Source of the DNA: Teichococcus rhizosphaerae
GTDB taxonomy: Bacteria; Pseudomonadota; Alphaproteobacteria; Acetobacterales; Acetobacteraceae
Reading direction: 5' to 3'
DNA length: 64,000 nt
NCBI RefSeq assembly: GCF_002631185.1
Contig: NZ_PDNU01000021.1
Location: forward strand, 60,657 to 124,656
Both the position numbers and the translations under genes were made by a program. The notes below the pieces were generated by a model. It ran no database searches. It had not been told where the DNA came from and saw only the letters and a program-made list of their open reading frames with translations. This document shows positions 46,933 to 57,073 of this stretch, in pieces (the first letter of the stretch is position 1; each line of letters opens with the position of its first letter).

Positions 46933-47868
46933 TCAGGGCCTGGAATGCGCGGCCAGGATGGCGTCGAAGCGCTCGCGCCGCAGCCGCTCGTAATGGCGGC
47001 GGTGATGCGCGTCGATCTCCTCCAGCTTCTGCTGCGTCAGGGGCACGAAGTCGTAGGTCTCGCTCTGCGCCACGCGCATCCTGTCGAAGCCCATGGCGCG
47101 GAAGTGCTCGGGCGAGAAGGAGTTGCCGCGCTCGCCGATGTAGCGGCCGAAGGAGACGGTGGTCAGGATGCGGTAGAGGCCCAGCTCCAGGCAGGCGATG
47201 CTCTTGGCGGCATCCTGCGAGGAGGCCTCGCTGGCGATGTTGAGCGGGCGGAACAGCTCGAAGATGCGCCGGTGGTCGCGGGCGTTGTAGTCCACGCCCT
47301 CGAGGATCGCGTAATAGGGCTGCAGCCACGCCATCATCCGCCGCCAGGCGTGGCGGCGCAGGCCGAAGCCCCAGTGATGCTCGAGCGGGATGTACTTCAC
47401 CACCGGCCCCGGATAGTCGCGCCGGTGGTCGCCATAGGCGCCGAAATAGGCGATGCGCGGAAAGGGCTCGGTGATCTCGCGCAGCCGCTCCAGGGCAAAG
47501 AGGTACCAGGGGCCAAGCTCCAGGTCGTCCTCGAAGAAGTAGCCGAGCCCGGCATCCAGCTCCTCGAAGACCAGCCTCTCGCCGCGCAGGATGTTGCGCG
47601 CCACGCCGAGGTTCTCCGTGCTGTGCCGCACCTGCCCCTCGGGGAAGTGGCGGCGGAACAGCGCGATGCTGGCCTCGATGTCCGCGTCGCGCGCCATGCG
47701 GCGGCCGCTCCGCGCCGAGACGGCGCCATCCTGCAGCAGGAACACCTTCGCGGGGTCGTAGCGCACGCCCTTCTGCCGCGTCAGCGAGGCGCAGACGGCT
47801 TCCAGGTAGCCGGGGCGGTCGAAGGAGTAGAGGACGATGGGCGTGTCGATCTGGTACATGCTGCTCAT
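46933..47868 (-). CDS. Glycosyltransferase, GT-A fold
   Basis: A 311-residue protein starting MSSMYQIDTPIVLYSFDRPG. The FDRPGYLEAVCASLTRQ opening, the HSTENLGVARNI segment and the acidic metal-binding YFFEDDLELGPWYL motif indicate a GT-A glycosyltransferase related to GNT-I-like or methyltransferase-linked families. The sugar and acceptor are unknown. It overlaps the acylphosphatase gene upstream by 4 bp. Confidence 0.75.
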   Translation of the reverse strand: MSSMYQIDTPIVLYSFDRPGYLEAVCASLTRQKGVRYDPAKVFLLQDGAVSARSGRRMARDADIEASIALFRRHFPEGQVRHSTENLGVARNILRGERLVFEELDAGLGYFFEDDLELGPWYLFALERLREITEPFPRIAYFGAYGDHRRDYPGPVVKYIPLEHHWGFGLRRHAWRRMMAWLQPYYAILEGVDYNARDHRRIFELFRPLNIASEASSQDAAKSIACLELGLYRILTTVSFGRYIGERGNSFSPEHFRAMGFDRMRVAQSETYDFVPLTQQKLEEIDAHHRRHYERLRRERFDAILAAHSRP

Positions 47869-48140
47869 TGCGTTGCGGCCCGGCGGAAGCCTGGTTCCGC
47901 GGGGGGATCGGCGAATTCCTCGGTGATCTGCTCGACGCGGGCGAGGGGCGGGCCGGCGCGGCAGGCGGCCAGCAGGCTGGCCACGGCCGCCGCGTCGCCG
48001 GCCACCAGCGCCTCGACGCTGCCATCGCTCCGGTTGCGCACCCAGCCCAGCACGCCGAGCCGCGTGGCCTCCCGGACCATCCATTCCCGGTAGCCGACAC
48101 CCTGCACCCGGCCGCTGATGCGGACACGCTTGGCGTCCAT
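47865..48140 (-). CDS. acyP: Acylphosphatase
   Basis: A 91-residue acylphosphatase with the catalytic arginine R18 in GRVQGVGYREW and the asparagine in GWVRNRSDGSVE, hydrolysing acyl phosphates. Length and motifs match the family. It lies 43 bp downstream of the ATP12 gene on the same strand. Confidence 0.92.
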   Translation of the reverse strand: MDAKRVRISGRVQGVGYREWMVREATRLGVLGWVRNRSDGSVEALVAGDAAAVASLLAACRAGPPLARVEQITEEFADPPAEPGFRRAATQ

Positions 48141-48183
48141 GGCGCTCCTCTCCCGTTCCTGGCCCGGCGCCTGGCGCGCCTTC

Positions 48184-48888
48184 TCAGCCGCGCGCCAGGA
48201 TCAGCAGGCGCTCGGCCAGGGCGACATCTTTCACGATGCCACGCTGGCGTTCCAGCGCCTCCTGGTCCTGGCCCCAGAGCTCCTGCTGGAAGGTCTCGTC
48301 CAGGAAGGCCAGGCGGCAGGCCTCCGCCGCGTCCAGCCGGCCATGCGCCATGGCCAGGCCCAGCACCAGGCTGCCCAGCGCCGGCACCGCCACCCCCAGC
48401 GCCGCCAGCGGCAGCACCGGCAGCACCGCCACGGCGGCGTGCAGCGCGCGCGCCGTCTCGGGGGGCTGCGCCACGGGCATCACGCCGCTGGTCACGCGCA
48501 GCGGCGCGTCGAAGGCGAGCGCCGCCCAGTCCAGCAGGGGCTGCCATTCCTGCGCCTGGCGCGCCGCCAGACGCGCATCGGTGCCGCGGTAGCAGAGCAG
48601 GTCGGCCTGCCCGTAATGGGCGATGGCGGCGGCGCTCGGCGCCGGGTCGGGCGCCATGCGCTCCAGCGCGGTCGCCACCACGCGGGTGAGCGGCACCTCC
48701 TCCATGCTCATCTCGCCGCCCCGGGCGCCGCCGGCGGCCTGCCATTCCTCGGCCACCGCCTCCGCCAGCGGCCGCAGGGGCAGCCGCAGGGGGCCGCTGC
48801 CCGGCAGCCGCAGCGGCCGGCCGTCGAGCAGCACGGCGAAACCATCCTCGGCCGGAGCGGCGGCGGCCTGATCCCAGAAGCGCTTCAT
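48184..48888 (-). CDS. ATP12-family F1-ATPase assembly chaperone
   Basis: A 234-residue protein with KRFW at the start, the GRPLRLPGSGPLRLP segment and QADLLCYRGTD...QEWQPLLDW typical of ATP12. It is a chaperone that protects the F1 alpha subunit and is nearly restricted to alphaproteobacteria and mitochondria, which supports the placement of the host. Confidence 0.92.
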   Translation of the reverse strand: MKRFWDQAAAAPAEDGFAVLLDGRPLRLPGSGPLRLPLRPLAEAVAEEWQAAGGARGGEMSMEEVPLTRVVATALERMAPDPAPSAAAIAHYGQADLLCYRGTDARLAARQAQEWQPLLDWAALAFDAPLRVTSGVMPVAQPPETARALHAAVAVLPVLPLAALGVAVPALGSLVLGLAMAHGRLDAAEACRLAFLDETFQQELWGQDQEALERQRGIVKDVALAERLLILARG

Positions 48889-48930
48889 GGGTGGCTTATG
48901 GGGGGTCGCGCCGGCTTCGCCAAGGCCAAC

Positions 48931-49365
48931 TCAGCGCGAGTCGGGCCGATCCTTCTTCAGCACCTGCAGGCCGCGCAGCGTGGCCATGGTGGCGATGGCC
49001 AGGATCACCGCGACCTCGTAGGCGCGCAGCGCGCAGGCGGCGCCGATCGCCGCCGTGGCCCACAGCCCCGCCGCCGTGGCCGTGCCGTGCACCTGCCGCC
49101 CGCTGCGGATGATGGCGCCCGCGCCGATGAAGCCGATGCCGGTGATCAGCCCCTCCATGATGCGGGCCACCGCCTCCGGCTCGTTCCCGATCGCGGTGGA
49201 GGCCGCCTGGAGAAAGCCGCAGGCGGCGATCGCCACCAGGGGAAAGGTGCGCAGCCCCGCGCTGCGGTCCTCGCGCTCGCGGTCCCAGCCGATGGGGAAG
49301 GCCAGGGCGTAGGCGATGGCGAGGTCCCGCGCATGGTCGAGCACCGAAGGATCCGGCAGGGACAT
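48931..49365 (-). CDS. MgtC/SapB family membrane protein
   Basis: A 144-residue inner-membrane protein of four to five segments. IGWDREREDRSAGLRTFPLV and GLITGIGFIGAGAIIR are the MgtC signatures. It lacks the C-terminal regulatory domain of long MgtC. Roles in magnesium limitation or membrane homeostasis are typical. Start ATG 49365; the longer form has a low-complexity extension. Confidence 0.9.
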   Translation of the reverse strand: MSLPDPSVLDHARDLAIAYALAFPIGWDREREDRSAGLRTFPLVAIAACGFLQAASTAIGNEPEAVARIMEGLITGIGFIGAGAIIRSGRQVHGTATAAGLWATAAIGAACALRAYEVAVILAIATMATLRGLQVLKKDRPDSR

Positions 49366-49664
49366 GGCAGGGCAACGGGGCGGGGGCGCTGCCGGTTGCG
49401 GGCGCCGGCGGATGTGTTGCAAAGGCACCACGGGCGGAACCCTTGTCGGGCCTTGTCCCGCGACCGGCGAGACAGGGCCTTTTCCGATACCTCGCAAGAT
49501 GCAAACTTTCCGCTATCGCAACCGGAACATGCATGATGCGCACCGACTCGCCCATCTCCGACGTCCCGCCCGCCCGCGTCGCGGCCCGCGCGCCGCGCCA
49601 CCTCCCGCCCGCCGGGGCGGCCGCCGCCGGAACAGGCAGGGCGGGGAGACGCTGAGCCGTCGGC

Positions 49665-50210
49665 ATGTCTTCCACCGGGACGCCGCCGCCATGCCTCGCC
49701 CGCATCGTGCCGGCGGCGGAGCGGCACCTGCCGGCGATGGTGGCGATCTTCAACGACATCGTCGCCCACACCGATGCCGTCTACACGGAGGTGCCGGACA
49801 CGCTGGAGCAGCGCGCGGAATGGCACGCGCAGCGCCGCGCCCGCGGCTACCCGGTGCTGGTGGCGCTGGCGCCGGACGAGGCGGTGCTGGGCTTCGCCAG
49901 CTTCCAGGACTTCCGCCCCGCCTGGCCGGGCTTCCGCCACAGCATCGAGCATTCGGTGCATCTGCGCGCCGATGCGCGGGGCCGCGGCCTGGGCGGGGCG
50001 CTGCTGGCGGCGCTGGAGGAGGCGGCGCACGGGCTGCGCAAGCGCGCCATGATCGCCTCGATCGACGGCGGCAACCTGCGCTCCATCCGCATGCATGAGC
50101 GGCGGGGCTTCGCGCGCGTGGCGCTGATGCCGCGGGTGGCGTGCAAGGGCGGCCGCTGGCTCGACCTCGTGCTGATGCAGAAGCTGCTGGGGGAGGGGCC
50201 GCCGCCCTGA
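49665..50210 (+). CDS. GNAT N-acetyltransferase, phosphinothricin acetyltransferase-like
   Basis: A 181-residue GNAT protein. IVPAAERHLPAMVAIFNDIV, YPVLVALAPDEAVLGFASF and RGRGLGGALLAALEE (acetyl-CoA loop) are visible; NLRSIRMHERRGF is also typical for the PAT/bar group. Acetylation of a small amine is likely. It is a single gene, convergent with malate synthase. Confidence 0.85.
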   Translation: MSSTGTPPPCLARIVPAAERHLPAMVAIFNDIVAHTDAVYTEVPDTLEQRAEWHAQRRARGYPVLVALAPDEAVLGFASFQDFRPAWPGFRHSIEHSVHLRADARGRGLGGALLAALEEAAHGLRKRAMIASIDGGNLRSIRMHERRGFARVALMPRVACKGGRWLDLVLMQKLLGEGPPP

Positions 50211-50252
50211 GGCCCGCCCCGACCCCCCGGAAGGGGCGGGGCGGGCGCCGGG

Positions 50253-52409
50253 TCAGGCGGCGGCCTTCGCCTCGCGGCGGCGGCGGTGCAGGATGAACTC
50301 GGTGTAGCCGTTGGGCTGCGTCGCGCCCTCGAACACCAGGTCGCAGGCCGCGCGGAACGCCACGCCGTCGAAGGCGGGCGCCATCGGGCGGTAGGCGGGG
50401 TCGGACGCGTTCTGCTGGTCCACCACGCCGGCCATGCGCCTCAGCGTCTCCTCCACCTGTGCCTTCGTCACCACGCCATGGCGCAGCCAGTTGGCGATGT
50501 GCTGGGCGGAGATGCGCAGCGTCGCGCGGTCCTCCATCAGGCCGACATCGTTGATGTCCGGCACCTTGGAGCAGCCGACGCCCTGGTCGATCCAGCGCAC
50601 CACATAGCCCAGGATGCCCTGGGCGTTGTTGTCCAGCTCCGCCTGCACGTCGGCAGGCTGCCAGTTGCTGGAGGAAAGCGGGATGGTGAGGATGTCCTCC
50701 AGCTTCGCCCGCGCGCCGCCCTCGGCGATCTCCTGCTGGCGGGCGGCGACATCCACCTCGTGGTAGTGCAGCGCGTGCAGCGTGGCGGCGGTGGGGGAGG
50801 GCACCCAGGCGGTGCTGGCGCCGGCCCTGGGGTGGCCCGACTTCTGCGCCAGCATGTCGGCCATCCGGTCCGGCATCGCCCACATGCCCTTGCCGATCTG
50901 CGACCTGCCGCGCAGGCCGCAGGCGAGGCCGGTATCGACGTTCCAGTCCTCATAGGCCTTGATCCAGGCGGCGCCCTTCATGTCGCCCTTGCGCAGCACG
51001 GGGCCGGCCTCCATCGCGGTGTGGATCTCGTCGCCCGTGCGGTCGAGGAAGCCGGTGTTGATGAAGGCGACGCGCTCGCGCGCCGCGCCGATGCAGGCCT
51101 TGAGGTTGACGGTGGTGCGCCGCTCCTCGTCCATGATGCCCATCTTCAGCGTGTTGGGCGCGAGGCCGAAGGCCTCCTCCACGCGGGCGAAGAGGTCGTT
51201 GGCCCAGGCCACCTCCTTCGGCCCGTGCATCTTGGGCTTGACGATGTAGACCGAGCCGGCGCGGCTGTTCATCCGCCTGCCGCGCAGGTCGTGCAGCGCG
51301 ATGGCGACGGTGCAGAGCGCGTCGAGGATGGTCTCGGGCGTCTCCTGCCCGTCCAGCGTCACCGCGTCGGTCATCATGTGGTGGCCGACATTGCGCACCA
51401 GCATCATGGAGCGGCCGGGCAGGGTCAGCGTGCCGCCCTGCGGCGTGGTGTAGCCGCGGTCCGGGTTCAGGCGGCGGGTCATCACGCGGCCGCCCTTCTC
51501 GAAGCTGGCCTCCAGGTCGCCCTTCATCAGGCCGAGCCAGGCGCGGTAGACCTCCACCTTGTCGGCGGCATCGACCGCCGCCACCGAATCCTCGCAGTCC
51601 ATGATGGTGGAGACGGCGGATTCCAGGATGACGTCGGAGATGCCGGCCGGGTCGTCGCGCCCGATCGGGCTGTCGCGGTCCACCACCACCTCGATGTGCA
51701 GGCCGTTGTTGCGCAGCAGGATGGCGGAGGGCGCATCCGCCCCGCCCGTGTGGCCGGCGAAGCGGGCGGAGTCGCGCAGCGTCGTGGCGCCCTCGGACAG
51801 CCCCACCACCAGCACGCCGCCGACCACGGACAGGCTGGAGACGTCCGACCAGGAGCCGCCCAGCAGCGGCGCCGCCTGGTCCAGCACGGCGCGGGCGCGG
51901 GCGATCACCTTCTCGCCGCGGGCGCGGTTGAAGCCGCGGCCGGCCGCCAGCGCGCCCTCCTGCGGAATGGCGTCGGTGCCGTAGAGCGCGTCATACAGGC
52001 TGCCCCAGCGGGCATTGCCGGCGTTCAGCGCGTAGCGCGGGTTGTTCACCGGCACCACGAGCTGCGGCCCGGCGATGGAAGCGATCTCGGGGTCCACGTT
52101 CTCGGTGGTGACGCTGACCGGCCCTGGATCGGGCAGCAGGTAGCCGATCTCCTCCAGGAAGGCGCGGTAGGCGGCGGCGTCCACCGGCCGGGCGGGATGG
52201 GCGCGGTGCCATTCGTCGATCTTCGCCTGGAGCGCGTCGCGCTCGGCCAGCAGCGCGGCGTTGCGCGGCGCCAGCTCGGCCAGGATGGCGGAATAGGCGC
52301 TCCAGAAGGTTTCCGGCGCCACGCCGGTGCCGGGCAGCGCCTCGGCCTCGATGAACGTCTTCAGCTCGGACGCGACATCCAGCGATCCGATCCGTTCCCG
52401 ACCCGCCAT
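50253..52409 (-). CDS. glcB: Malate synthase G
   Basis: A 718-residue enzyme that condenses glyoxylate with acetyl-CoA to malate in the glyoxylate pathway. The length fits the G isoform (about 720). Regions include [58 protein letters not shown] and [14 protein letters not shown] near the C-terminus. ATG 52409 (MAGRERIG) gives the standard N-terminus. It is single, without an isocitrate lyase gene in the window. Confidence 0.95.
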   Translation of the reverse strand: MAGRERIGSLDVASELKTFIEAEALPGTGVAPETFWSAYSAILAELAPRNAALLAERDALQAKIDEWHRAHPARPVDAAAYRAFLEEIGYLLPDPGPVSVTTENVDPEIASIAGPQLVVPVNNPRYALNAGNARWGSLYDALYGTDAIPQEGALAAGRGFNRARGEKVIARARAVLDQAAPLLGGSWSDVSSLSVVGGVLVVGLSEGATTLRDSARFAGHTGGADAPSAILLRNNGLHIEVVVDRDSPIGRDDPAGISDVILESAVSTIMDCEDSVAAVDAADKVEVYRAWLGLMKGDLEASFEKGGRVMTRRLNPDRGYTTPQGGTLTLPGRSMMLVRNVGHHMMTDAVTLDGQETPETILDALCTVAIALHDLRGRRMNSRAGSVYIVKPKMHGPKEVAWANDLFARVEEAFGLAPNTLKMGIMDEERRTTVNLKACIGAARERVAFINTGFLDRTGDEIHTAMEAGPVLRKGDMKGAAWIKAYEDWNVDTGLACGLRGRSQIGKGMWAMPDRMADMLAQKSGHPRAGASTAWVPSPTAATLHALHYHEVDVAARQQEIAEGGARAKLEDILTIPLSSSNWQPADVQAELDNNAQGILGYVVRWIDQGVGCSKVPDINDVGLMEDRATLRISAQHIANWLRHGVVTKAQVEETLRRMAGVVDQQNASDPAYRPMAPAFDGVAFRAACDLVFEGATQPNGYTEFILHRRRREAKAAA

Positions 52410-52628
52410 GCGAACTGCTCCTTCCCCGGTCATTCCTGTGGGGCGGCAGTTAACCCGCAAACGGCGCCCGAGGCCATGGGGCACCGCCGGAAGGAGACGC
52501 GCGCGGGGCACGGCCTTCGCCGCCTCGCGGCCCCGCCCGCGCCCGGCCGGACGCCGCCAGCCTGTTCTTCAGCCTGTTCTTTCCCCGGCCCGTTCACGGC
52601 CGCCGGGAACCGGCCGGCGCCGGAGAGA

Positions 52629-52667
52629 GGGGACTGCCAGAGGGGATTGCCACAGGGGATTGCCGTT
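52629..52667. repeat. Three 13-bp tandem units before the ggt gene
   Basis: GGGGACTGCCAGA, GGGGATTGCCACA and GGGGATTGCCGTT follow each other at 52629-52641, 52642-52654 and 52655-52667. They lie in the 311-bp gap between glcB and ggt, about 55 bp before the ggt start. They could be regulator binding sites or replication slippage. Confidence 0.6.
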
Positions 52668-52720
52668 GCGGCGGAACGGGTGGACCCTCGGCCCGCCAGA
52701 GCCTTCCGAGGATCCTCCCC

Positions 52721-54310
52721 ATGCCCATCTCCTACGCCCCGCCCCCCTTCACCACCCAGCACTGGCAGGTGACCAAGCCCGCCGCGCGCGGCGGGCGCGG
52801 CATCGTCGCCAGCCAGAGCCGGGCGGCGGCGGAGGCGGGCGTCGCGGTGCTGGAGGCGGGCGGCAACGCGGCGGATGCCGCCGTCGCCACCGCCTTCGCC
52901 CTGGCCGCCATGGAGCCCTGGAACTCGGGCCTCGGCGGCATCGGCTTCGCGCTGGTGCACAGGGCGGGCAGCCCCACCGCCGAGGTGCTGGATTTCGGGC
53001 CTGTCGCCCCCGCCGCCAGCGACCCGGCGGACTACCCGCTGACGGGGCGGATGAAGCAGGACCTGTTCGCCTGGCCCGAGGTGGAGGGGGACCGCAACAT
53101 CCACGGCCCGCTCTCCTTCGCCATCCCCTCCTCGGTCGCGGGCTATGCCGCCATGGCCGAGCGCTTCGGCAGCGGCATGGCGCTGGCCGAGCTGCTGGGG
53201 CCGGCCATCGCGCTCGCCCGGCGCGGCCTGCCGCAGGACTGGTACACCACGCTGAAGGTGGCGAACTCGGCCAAGGTGCTGCGCCTCTATCCGGAAAGCG
53301 CGCGCATCTACCTGCCCGACGGCCTGCCGCCCGTGGCGCCCTACCAGGGCGCGCCGGGCTTCCGCGCCCTCGGCCGCCTGGCCGAAACGCTGGAGCGGCT
53401 GCGCGACGCCGGCTGGCGCGACTTCTACGAGGGCGAGATCGCCGCCTCCATCGTGGCGGACGTGGCGGCGATGGGCGGGCGCCTTTCGGCGGCCGACCTC
53501 GCCAACTGCCAGGCGCGGGTGCGGCCGGCGCTGTCCATCCCCTGGCGCGGCGGCCTGACGCTGCAGGGCGCGGGCGGGCTGACGGCCGCGCCCACCCTGG
53601 CGCGGGTGGTGGAGGAGATGGCGCGCTTCGAGCCCGGCGCCGCGCCGGACGCGGCCTGGTTCAGCGCCCTCTCCAAGACCATGCGCGCCGCCTATGCCGA
53701 GCGGCTGACCGGGCTCGGCGCCGCCACCGCCCCGCCCGAGCCGGCCGAGACCTGCACCACCCACCTCACCGTGGTGGACGCGGAAGGCAACATGGTGGCG
53801 ATGACCACCACGCTGCTCTCCTCCATGGGCAGCCGCGTGGTGCTGCCGGGCAGCGGCGTGCTGATGAACAACGGCATGATGTGGTTCGACCCGACGCCCG
53901 GCTCGGCCAACGCCATCCGCCCCGGCGCGCGGCCGCTGTGCAACATGTGCCCGGTGACGGTCGCGGATGCGCGCGGGCCGCTGATGGCGCTCGGCGCCTC
54001 GGGCGGCCGGCGCATCCTCGCCTCGGTCTACCAGATGCTGGCCTTCGCCCTGGATTTCGGCATGGCGCCGGAGGCGGCGGCGCACCATCCGCGCATCGAC
54101 GTCTCGGGCCCCGACGCCACCACCGCCGACCGCCGCCTGCCGGCCGACACGCTGGCGGCGCTGGAGGCGCAGGGGGGGCTGACCACGGTGGAGCACGCCG
54201 TGCTGCCGGTGAACTTCGCCTGCCCCAACCTGATCGTCCGCGAGGGCGGGGGCTTCGCCGGCATCAGCGACGTGATGACCCCCTGGTCGGCGGCGGTGGC
54301 GGCGCGGTGA
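52721..54310 (+). CDS. Gamma-glutamyltransferase family protein
   Basis: A 529-residue Ntn-hydrolase. It contains GGRGIVASQSRAAAEAGVAV, GGNAADAAVA, and the autoprocessing site with the catalytic Thr in ETCTTHLTVVDAEGN near residue 346. No signal peptide is obvious, so it may act in the cytoplasm; it is shorter than classical exported GGT (about 570). Glutathione or gamma-glutamyl amide hydrolysis is expected; some relatives act on cephalosporin side chains. Confidence 0.9.
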   Translation: MPISYAPPPFTTQHWQVTKPAARGGRGIVASQSRAAAEAGVAVLEAGGNAADAAVATAFALAAMEPWNSGLGGIGFALVHRAGSPTAEVLDFGPVAPAASDPADYPLTGRMKQDLFAWPEVEGDRNIHGPLSFAIPSSVAGYAAMAERFGSGMALAELLGPAIALARRGLPQDWYTTLKVANSAKVLRLYPESARIYLPDGLPPVAPYQGAPGFRALGRLAETLERLRDAGWRDFYEGEIAASIVADVAAMGGRLSAADLANCQARVRPALSIPWRGGLTLQGAGGLTAAPTLARVVEEMARFEPGAAPDAAWFSALSKTMRAAYAERLTGLGAATAPPEPAETCTTHLTVVDAEGNMVAMTTTLLSSMGSRVVLPGSGVLMNNGMMWFDPTPGSANAIRPGARPLCNMCPVTVADARGPLMALGASGGRRILASVYQMLAFALDFGMAPEAAAHHPRIDVSGPDATTADRRLPADTLAALEAQGGLTTVEHAVLPVNFACPNLIVREGGGFAGISDVMTPWSAAVAAR

Positions 54311-54383
54311 CGGAATGGCACGGAGGGGGAGCGGCCTCCTCCGGCCTTTCGGCCCGCCTGGTTGGCGTGCCCGGTTGGCCTGC

Positions 54384-54758
54384 TCAGTCGGCCCGGAAGG
54401 TTTCCGGCTGCTCCACGCCCAGCTCCCGCCCCTTGGCGTCGAAGGCCCGCTCATAGACCAGGGTGAGGCGGGTCTTCGGCGTGCCATCGGCGTAGTGGGT
54501 GCCGGTGGGGATGTTGGCGGCCTCGGTGCCGATGGCGGCCAGCTCCGTCGCCTGGGCGGCGAGGCCCTCGGAATGCATCATCTCCAGCAGCAGCCGCGCC
54601 TCGGTCTGGGCGAGCTGCTGTTCCAGCGCGGCGACGCGCCGCTCGCGCTCGGCCAGGGCGACGCGCAGCCGGGCCGCCTTGTGGGCCAGGGCCTCGGCGG
54701 CTTCCTCCAGGGCCGGCAGGGCGGCGAGGACGCCGGTGGGTTGGTTCGCGTCGGGCAT
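54384..54758 (-). CDS. Coiled-coil hypothetical protein
   Basis: A 124-residue protein with no recognisable domain. Residues 15-60 form a predicted coiled coil (ALEEAAEALAHKAARLRVAL, LEQQLAQTEARLLLEM); the rest is a short beta-rich tail (PKTRLTLVYERAFD). The role is unknown, and it could be a structural or assembly protein. It is convergent with ggt. Confidence 0.55.
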   Translation of the reverse strand: MPDANQPTGVLAALPALEEAAEALAHKAARLRVALAERERRVAALEQQLAQTEARLLLEMMHSEGLAAQATELAAIGTEAANIPTGTHYADGTPKTRLTLVYERAFDAKGRELGVEQPETFRAD

Positions 54759-54854
54759 CCGGACCTCTTGCCGATGGTGGGGGCGCAGGCGGAGGGATAG
54801 CAGATCGGGCCGGCCTGTCTGCCCCCCCTTGCCGCCGCGCCGCGTCCGCGCCGG

Positions 54855-55202
54855 TCAGGCCGTGGCGAGCAGCGCCACGCCGAGCGAGATCAGCCCGATC
54901 GCCGCCACCTTCTGCCCGCCCAGCGATTCGCCGAAAACGAAGTGGCCCACAAGCGCGATGACCACATAGGAGGCGGCGGTGCAGGGCAGCGCCACGCTCA
55001 TCGGGATCTTGCGCAGCGCCACGATGTAGAGCAGCGCCGCCCCGCCATAGCAGCCGAGGCCGATCACGGTCTGCCAGCGGAAGAGCTGGGCGAGGAAGCC
55101 GCCGCCCCCCAGCGTGCCCGCCTTCAGCAGCACCTGCCCCCCCAGCGAGGTGGCGATGGCGGCCGCCAGGACCAGCCAGTGCAGGGTGGGGGCGGGCGTC
55201 AC
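54855..55202 (-). CDS. Small SMR/EmrE-like four-TM protein (ArnE-like)
   Basis: A 115-residue protein with four hydrophobic segments in the small multidrug resistance (EamA-related) fold. It starts at GTG 55202 (VTPAPTLHWLVLAAAI), overlapping the GT2 stop by 4 bp. The GT2 neighbour of ArnC/GtrB type suggests a role like ArnE, moving polyprenyl-phosphate sugars across the membrane, rather than drug export. By context only. Confidence 0.75.
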   Translation of the reverse strand: MTPAPTLHWLVLAAAIATSLGGQVLLKAGTLGGGGFLAQLFRWQTVIGLGCYGGAALLYIVALRKIPMSVALPCTAASYVVIALVGHFVFGESLGGQKVAAIGLISLGVALLATA

Positions 55203-56227
55203 GGGCCGGCGCGCTCCAGCTGCGGCCGCTCGGCCAGGATGCCGGGCGCCGGGCCGCGCGCCGGATGCACCTCGCGCACCACGCCCTGCGGCTTGCCGTT
55301 GGCGGACAGAAAGGCGCGGCCGAGATACTCGCCCATCACGCCGAGGATGAGGAACTGCACGCCGGCGACCAGCAGCGTCACGGTCATCACCGAGGCCCAG
55401 CCGGAGGGCGTGTCCTTGGTCAGCGCCTCGACGATGGTGAAGACCGCGCCCAGCACGCCGAGGAAGCCCATGGCCACGCCGGCGAACATGGCGAGGCGCA
55501 GCGGCATCAGCGAGAAGTTGGTGGCGAGGTTCAGCCACAGGCGGATCAGGCGGCGCAGCGTGTAGTTGCTGCGGCCCTCGGCGCGCGCCAGGTGCATCAC
55601 CTCGATGCTGTCGATGCGCTGCGTCACCTGCATCACCAGCCCGTCGATATAGGGGTAGGGGCCGGTGTAGCGCGCCACCTCGCGCACCACGAGGGCGGAC
55701 ATGCAGCGGAAGGAGGACAGGTAGAGCCCCTTGGGCTTGTCCATCAGCTGGTCCGCCACCCAGTTGGCGAAGCGGGAGCCGAGGTTGCGCCAGCCCTCGT
55801 GCTCCTTCTTGGCGTAGCGCGTGTAGACCACGTCCCAGCCGCCGAGCCGGGCATGGTCGTAGAGCCTGACCACCTCCTCGGGCGGGTTCTGCAGGTCGTC
55901 GTCCATGGTGATGACATAGCCGCCGCGGGCATGGCGCAGCCCGGTCATGACCGCGTTGTGCTCGCCGAAGTTGCGCGCGTGCTCGATATAGGTGAGCGGC
56001 ACGGTGGCGGTGGCGGCGAGCCTGCGGCACACGTCGCCGCTGTTGTCCGGGCTGCCGTCGTTCACCAGCACGATCTCGAGGCCGCCGGCGGGCTGCAGCG
56101 CGGACAGCGCCGCCACCAGCTTCCCCACCGTGTCGGCGCCGCGATAGACCGGCACGACGATCGAGAGGCCGATGGCGGAAGACAGGCCGGCCGGGGAGAA
56201 GGGCGGGGCCGGGTGGGCGAGGGTCAT
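55199..56227 (-). CDS. GT2 polyprenyl-phosphate glycosyltransferase (ArnC/GtrB-like)
   Basis: A 342-residue GT2 enzyme. LSIVVPVYRGADTVGKLVAA, IVLVNDGSPDNS, YVITMDDDLQNPPEEVVRLY and two C-terminal TM segments are typical of undecaprenyl-phosphate sugar transferases such as ArnC or GtrB. ATG 56227 (MTLAHPAP) is used. It overlaps the methyltransferase gene by 4 bp and the SMR gene by 4 bp, so the three form one operon, probably for surface glycan or lipid A modification. Confidence 0.88.
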   Translation of the reverse strand: MTLAHPAPPFSPAGLSSAIGLSIVVPVYRGADTVGKLVAALSALQPAGGLEIVLVNDGSPDNSGDVCRRLAATATVPLTYIEHARNFGEHNAVMTGLRHARGGYVITMDDDLQNPPEEVVRLYDHARLGGWDVVYTRYAKKEHEGWRNLGSRFANWVADQLMDKPKGLYLSSFRCMSALVVREVARYTGPYPYIDGLVMQVTQRIDSIEVMHLARAEGRSNYTLRRLIRLWLNLATNFSLMPLRLAMFAGVAMGFLGVLGAVFTIVEALTKDTPSGWASVMTVTLLVAGVQFLILGVMGEYLGRAFLSANGKPQGVVREVHPARGPAPGILAERPQLERAGP

Positions 56228-57048
56228 GGGCTTGGCGTCCGTGAGGGGCTTCCGGGAGGCACGTTCGGTGGCCGCGTGGCGGTGGCCAGCACCGAGCCGC
56301 CGGCCGGAAAGCGCAGGCCCAGGCGGGCGAGCCCGGCCTCCGCGACCGTGGCCGCGCGCAGCGTCGCATCCAACCATGGCGGGAAGGGGGCGACGTCGCT
56401 GGCATCGGCCGCGCCGCGCGCCAGCAGCTTGCGCTGCGCCACCATCAGCGGCAGCAGCACCGCGTTCCAGTAGCGCGCCTCGGCGGCCGCGAAGCCGGCA
56501 CCCGCCAGCATCGCCCGCGCCCCGGGCGCGGTGTAGCGGCGGGCGTTGTGGACGCGACGGTCATGCGCCGAGTGCAGCCAGCGGAAGGCGGGCAGGTTCA
56601 GCACCAGCAGGCCGCCCGGCGCCAGCACGCGGCGCATCTCGGCCAGCGCCGCCGGCTCGTCCACCGCCGCGTGGCACAGCACGTCCATGCTGGCCACCAC
56701 GCCGAAGGCGCCGTCGGGGAAGGGCAGGCGGGCCGCGTCCCCGGCGGCCACGCCGGCGCCGGACTTGGCGGCGGCGCGGGCGGCGGCGGCGGGGTTGTAT
56801 TCCAGCCCGAACAGCGCCTGGCCGGGAAAGGCGCCGCGCAGGTGGCGCAGCAGCCCGCCCGTGCCGCAGCCCACATCCAGCCAGGGGCCGGGCGGGAGGG
56901 GGCGGCCGCGCAGGGCGGCCTCGACGCGGTCACGCAGGGCGCGGTACCACCACATCCCGTCCTCGGCGGCGTCCATCAGGTCGTATTCGGCGGCGTCCAC
57001 GGGAAACGCTTGTGACAGCGCCCGATCCTCGCCGCAATGAGATTGCAT
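56224..57048 (-). CDS. Class I SAM-dependent methyltransferase
   Basis: A 274-residue methyltransferase with the glycine-rich motif WLDVGCGTGGLLRHLRG near residue 54, the acidic GLEYN loop and the DVLCHAAV post-motif. The start at 57048 (MQSHCGEDRA) has no good Shine-Dalgarno; M25 (MDAAEDG) could be the true start. It overlaps the GT2 gene and should methylate a sugar-lipid or protein of the same pathway. Confidence 0.82.
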   Translation of the reverse strand: MQSHCGEDRALSQAFPVDAAEYDLMDAAEDGMWWYRALRDRVEAALRGRPLPPGPWLDVGCGTGGLLRHLRGAFPGQALFGLEYNPAAAARAAAKSGAGVAAGDAARLPFPDGAFGVVASMDVLCHAAVDEPAALAEMRRVLAPGGLLVLNLPAFRWLHSAHDRRVHNARRYTAPGARAMLAGAGFAAAEARYWNAVLLPLMVAQRKLLARGAADASDVAPFPPWLDATLRAATVAEAGLARLGLRFPAGGSVLATATRPPNVPPGSPSRTPSP

Positions 57049-57073
57049 GAGGGAGGGACGGGGAAGATGAAGG

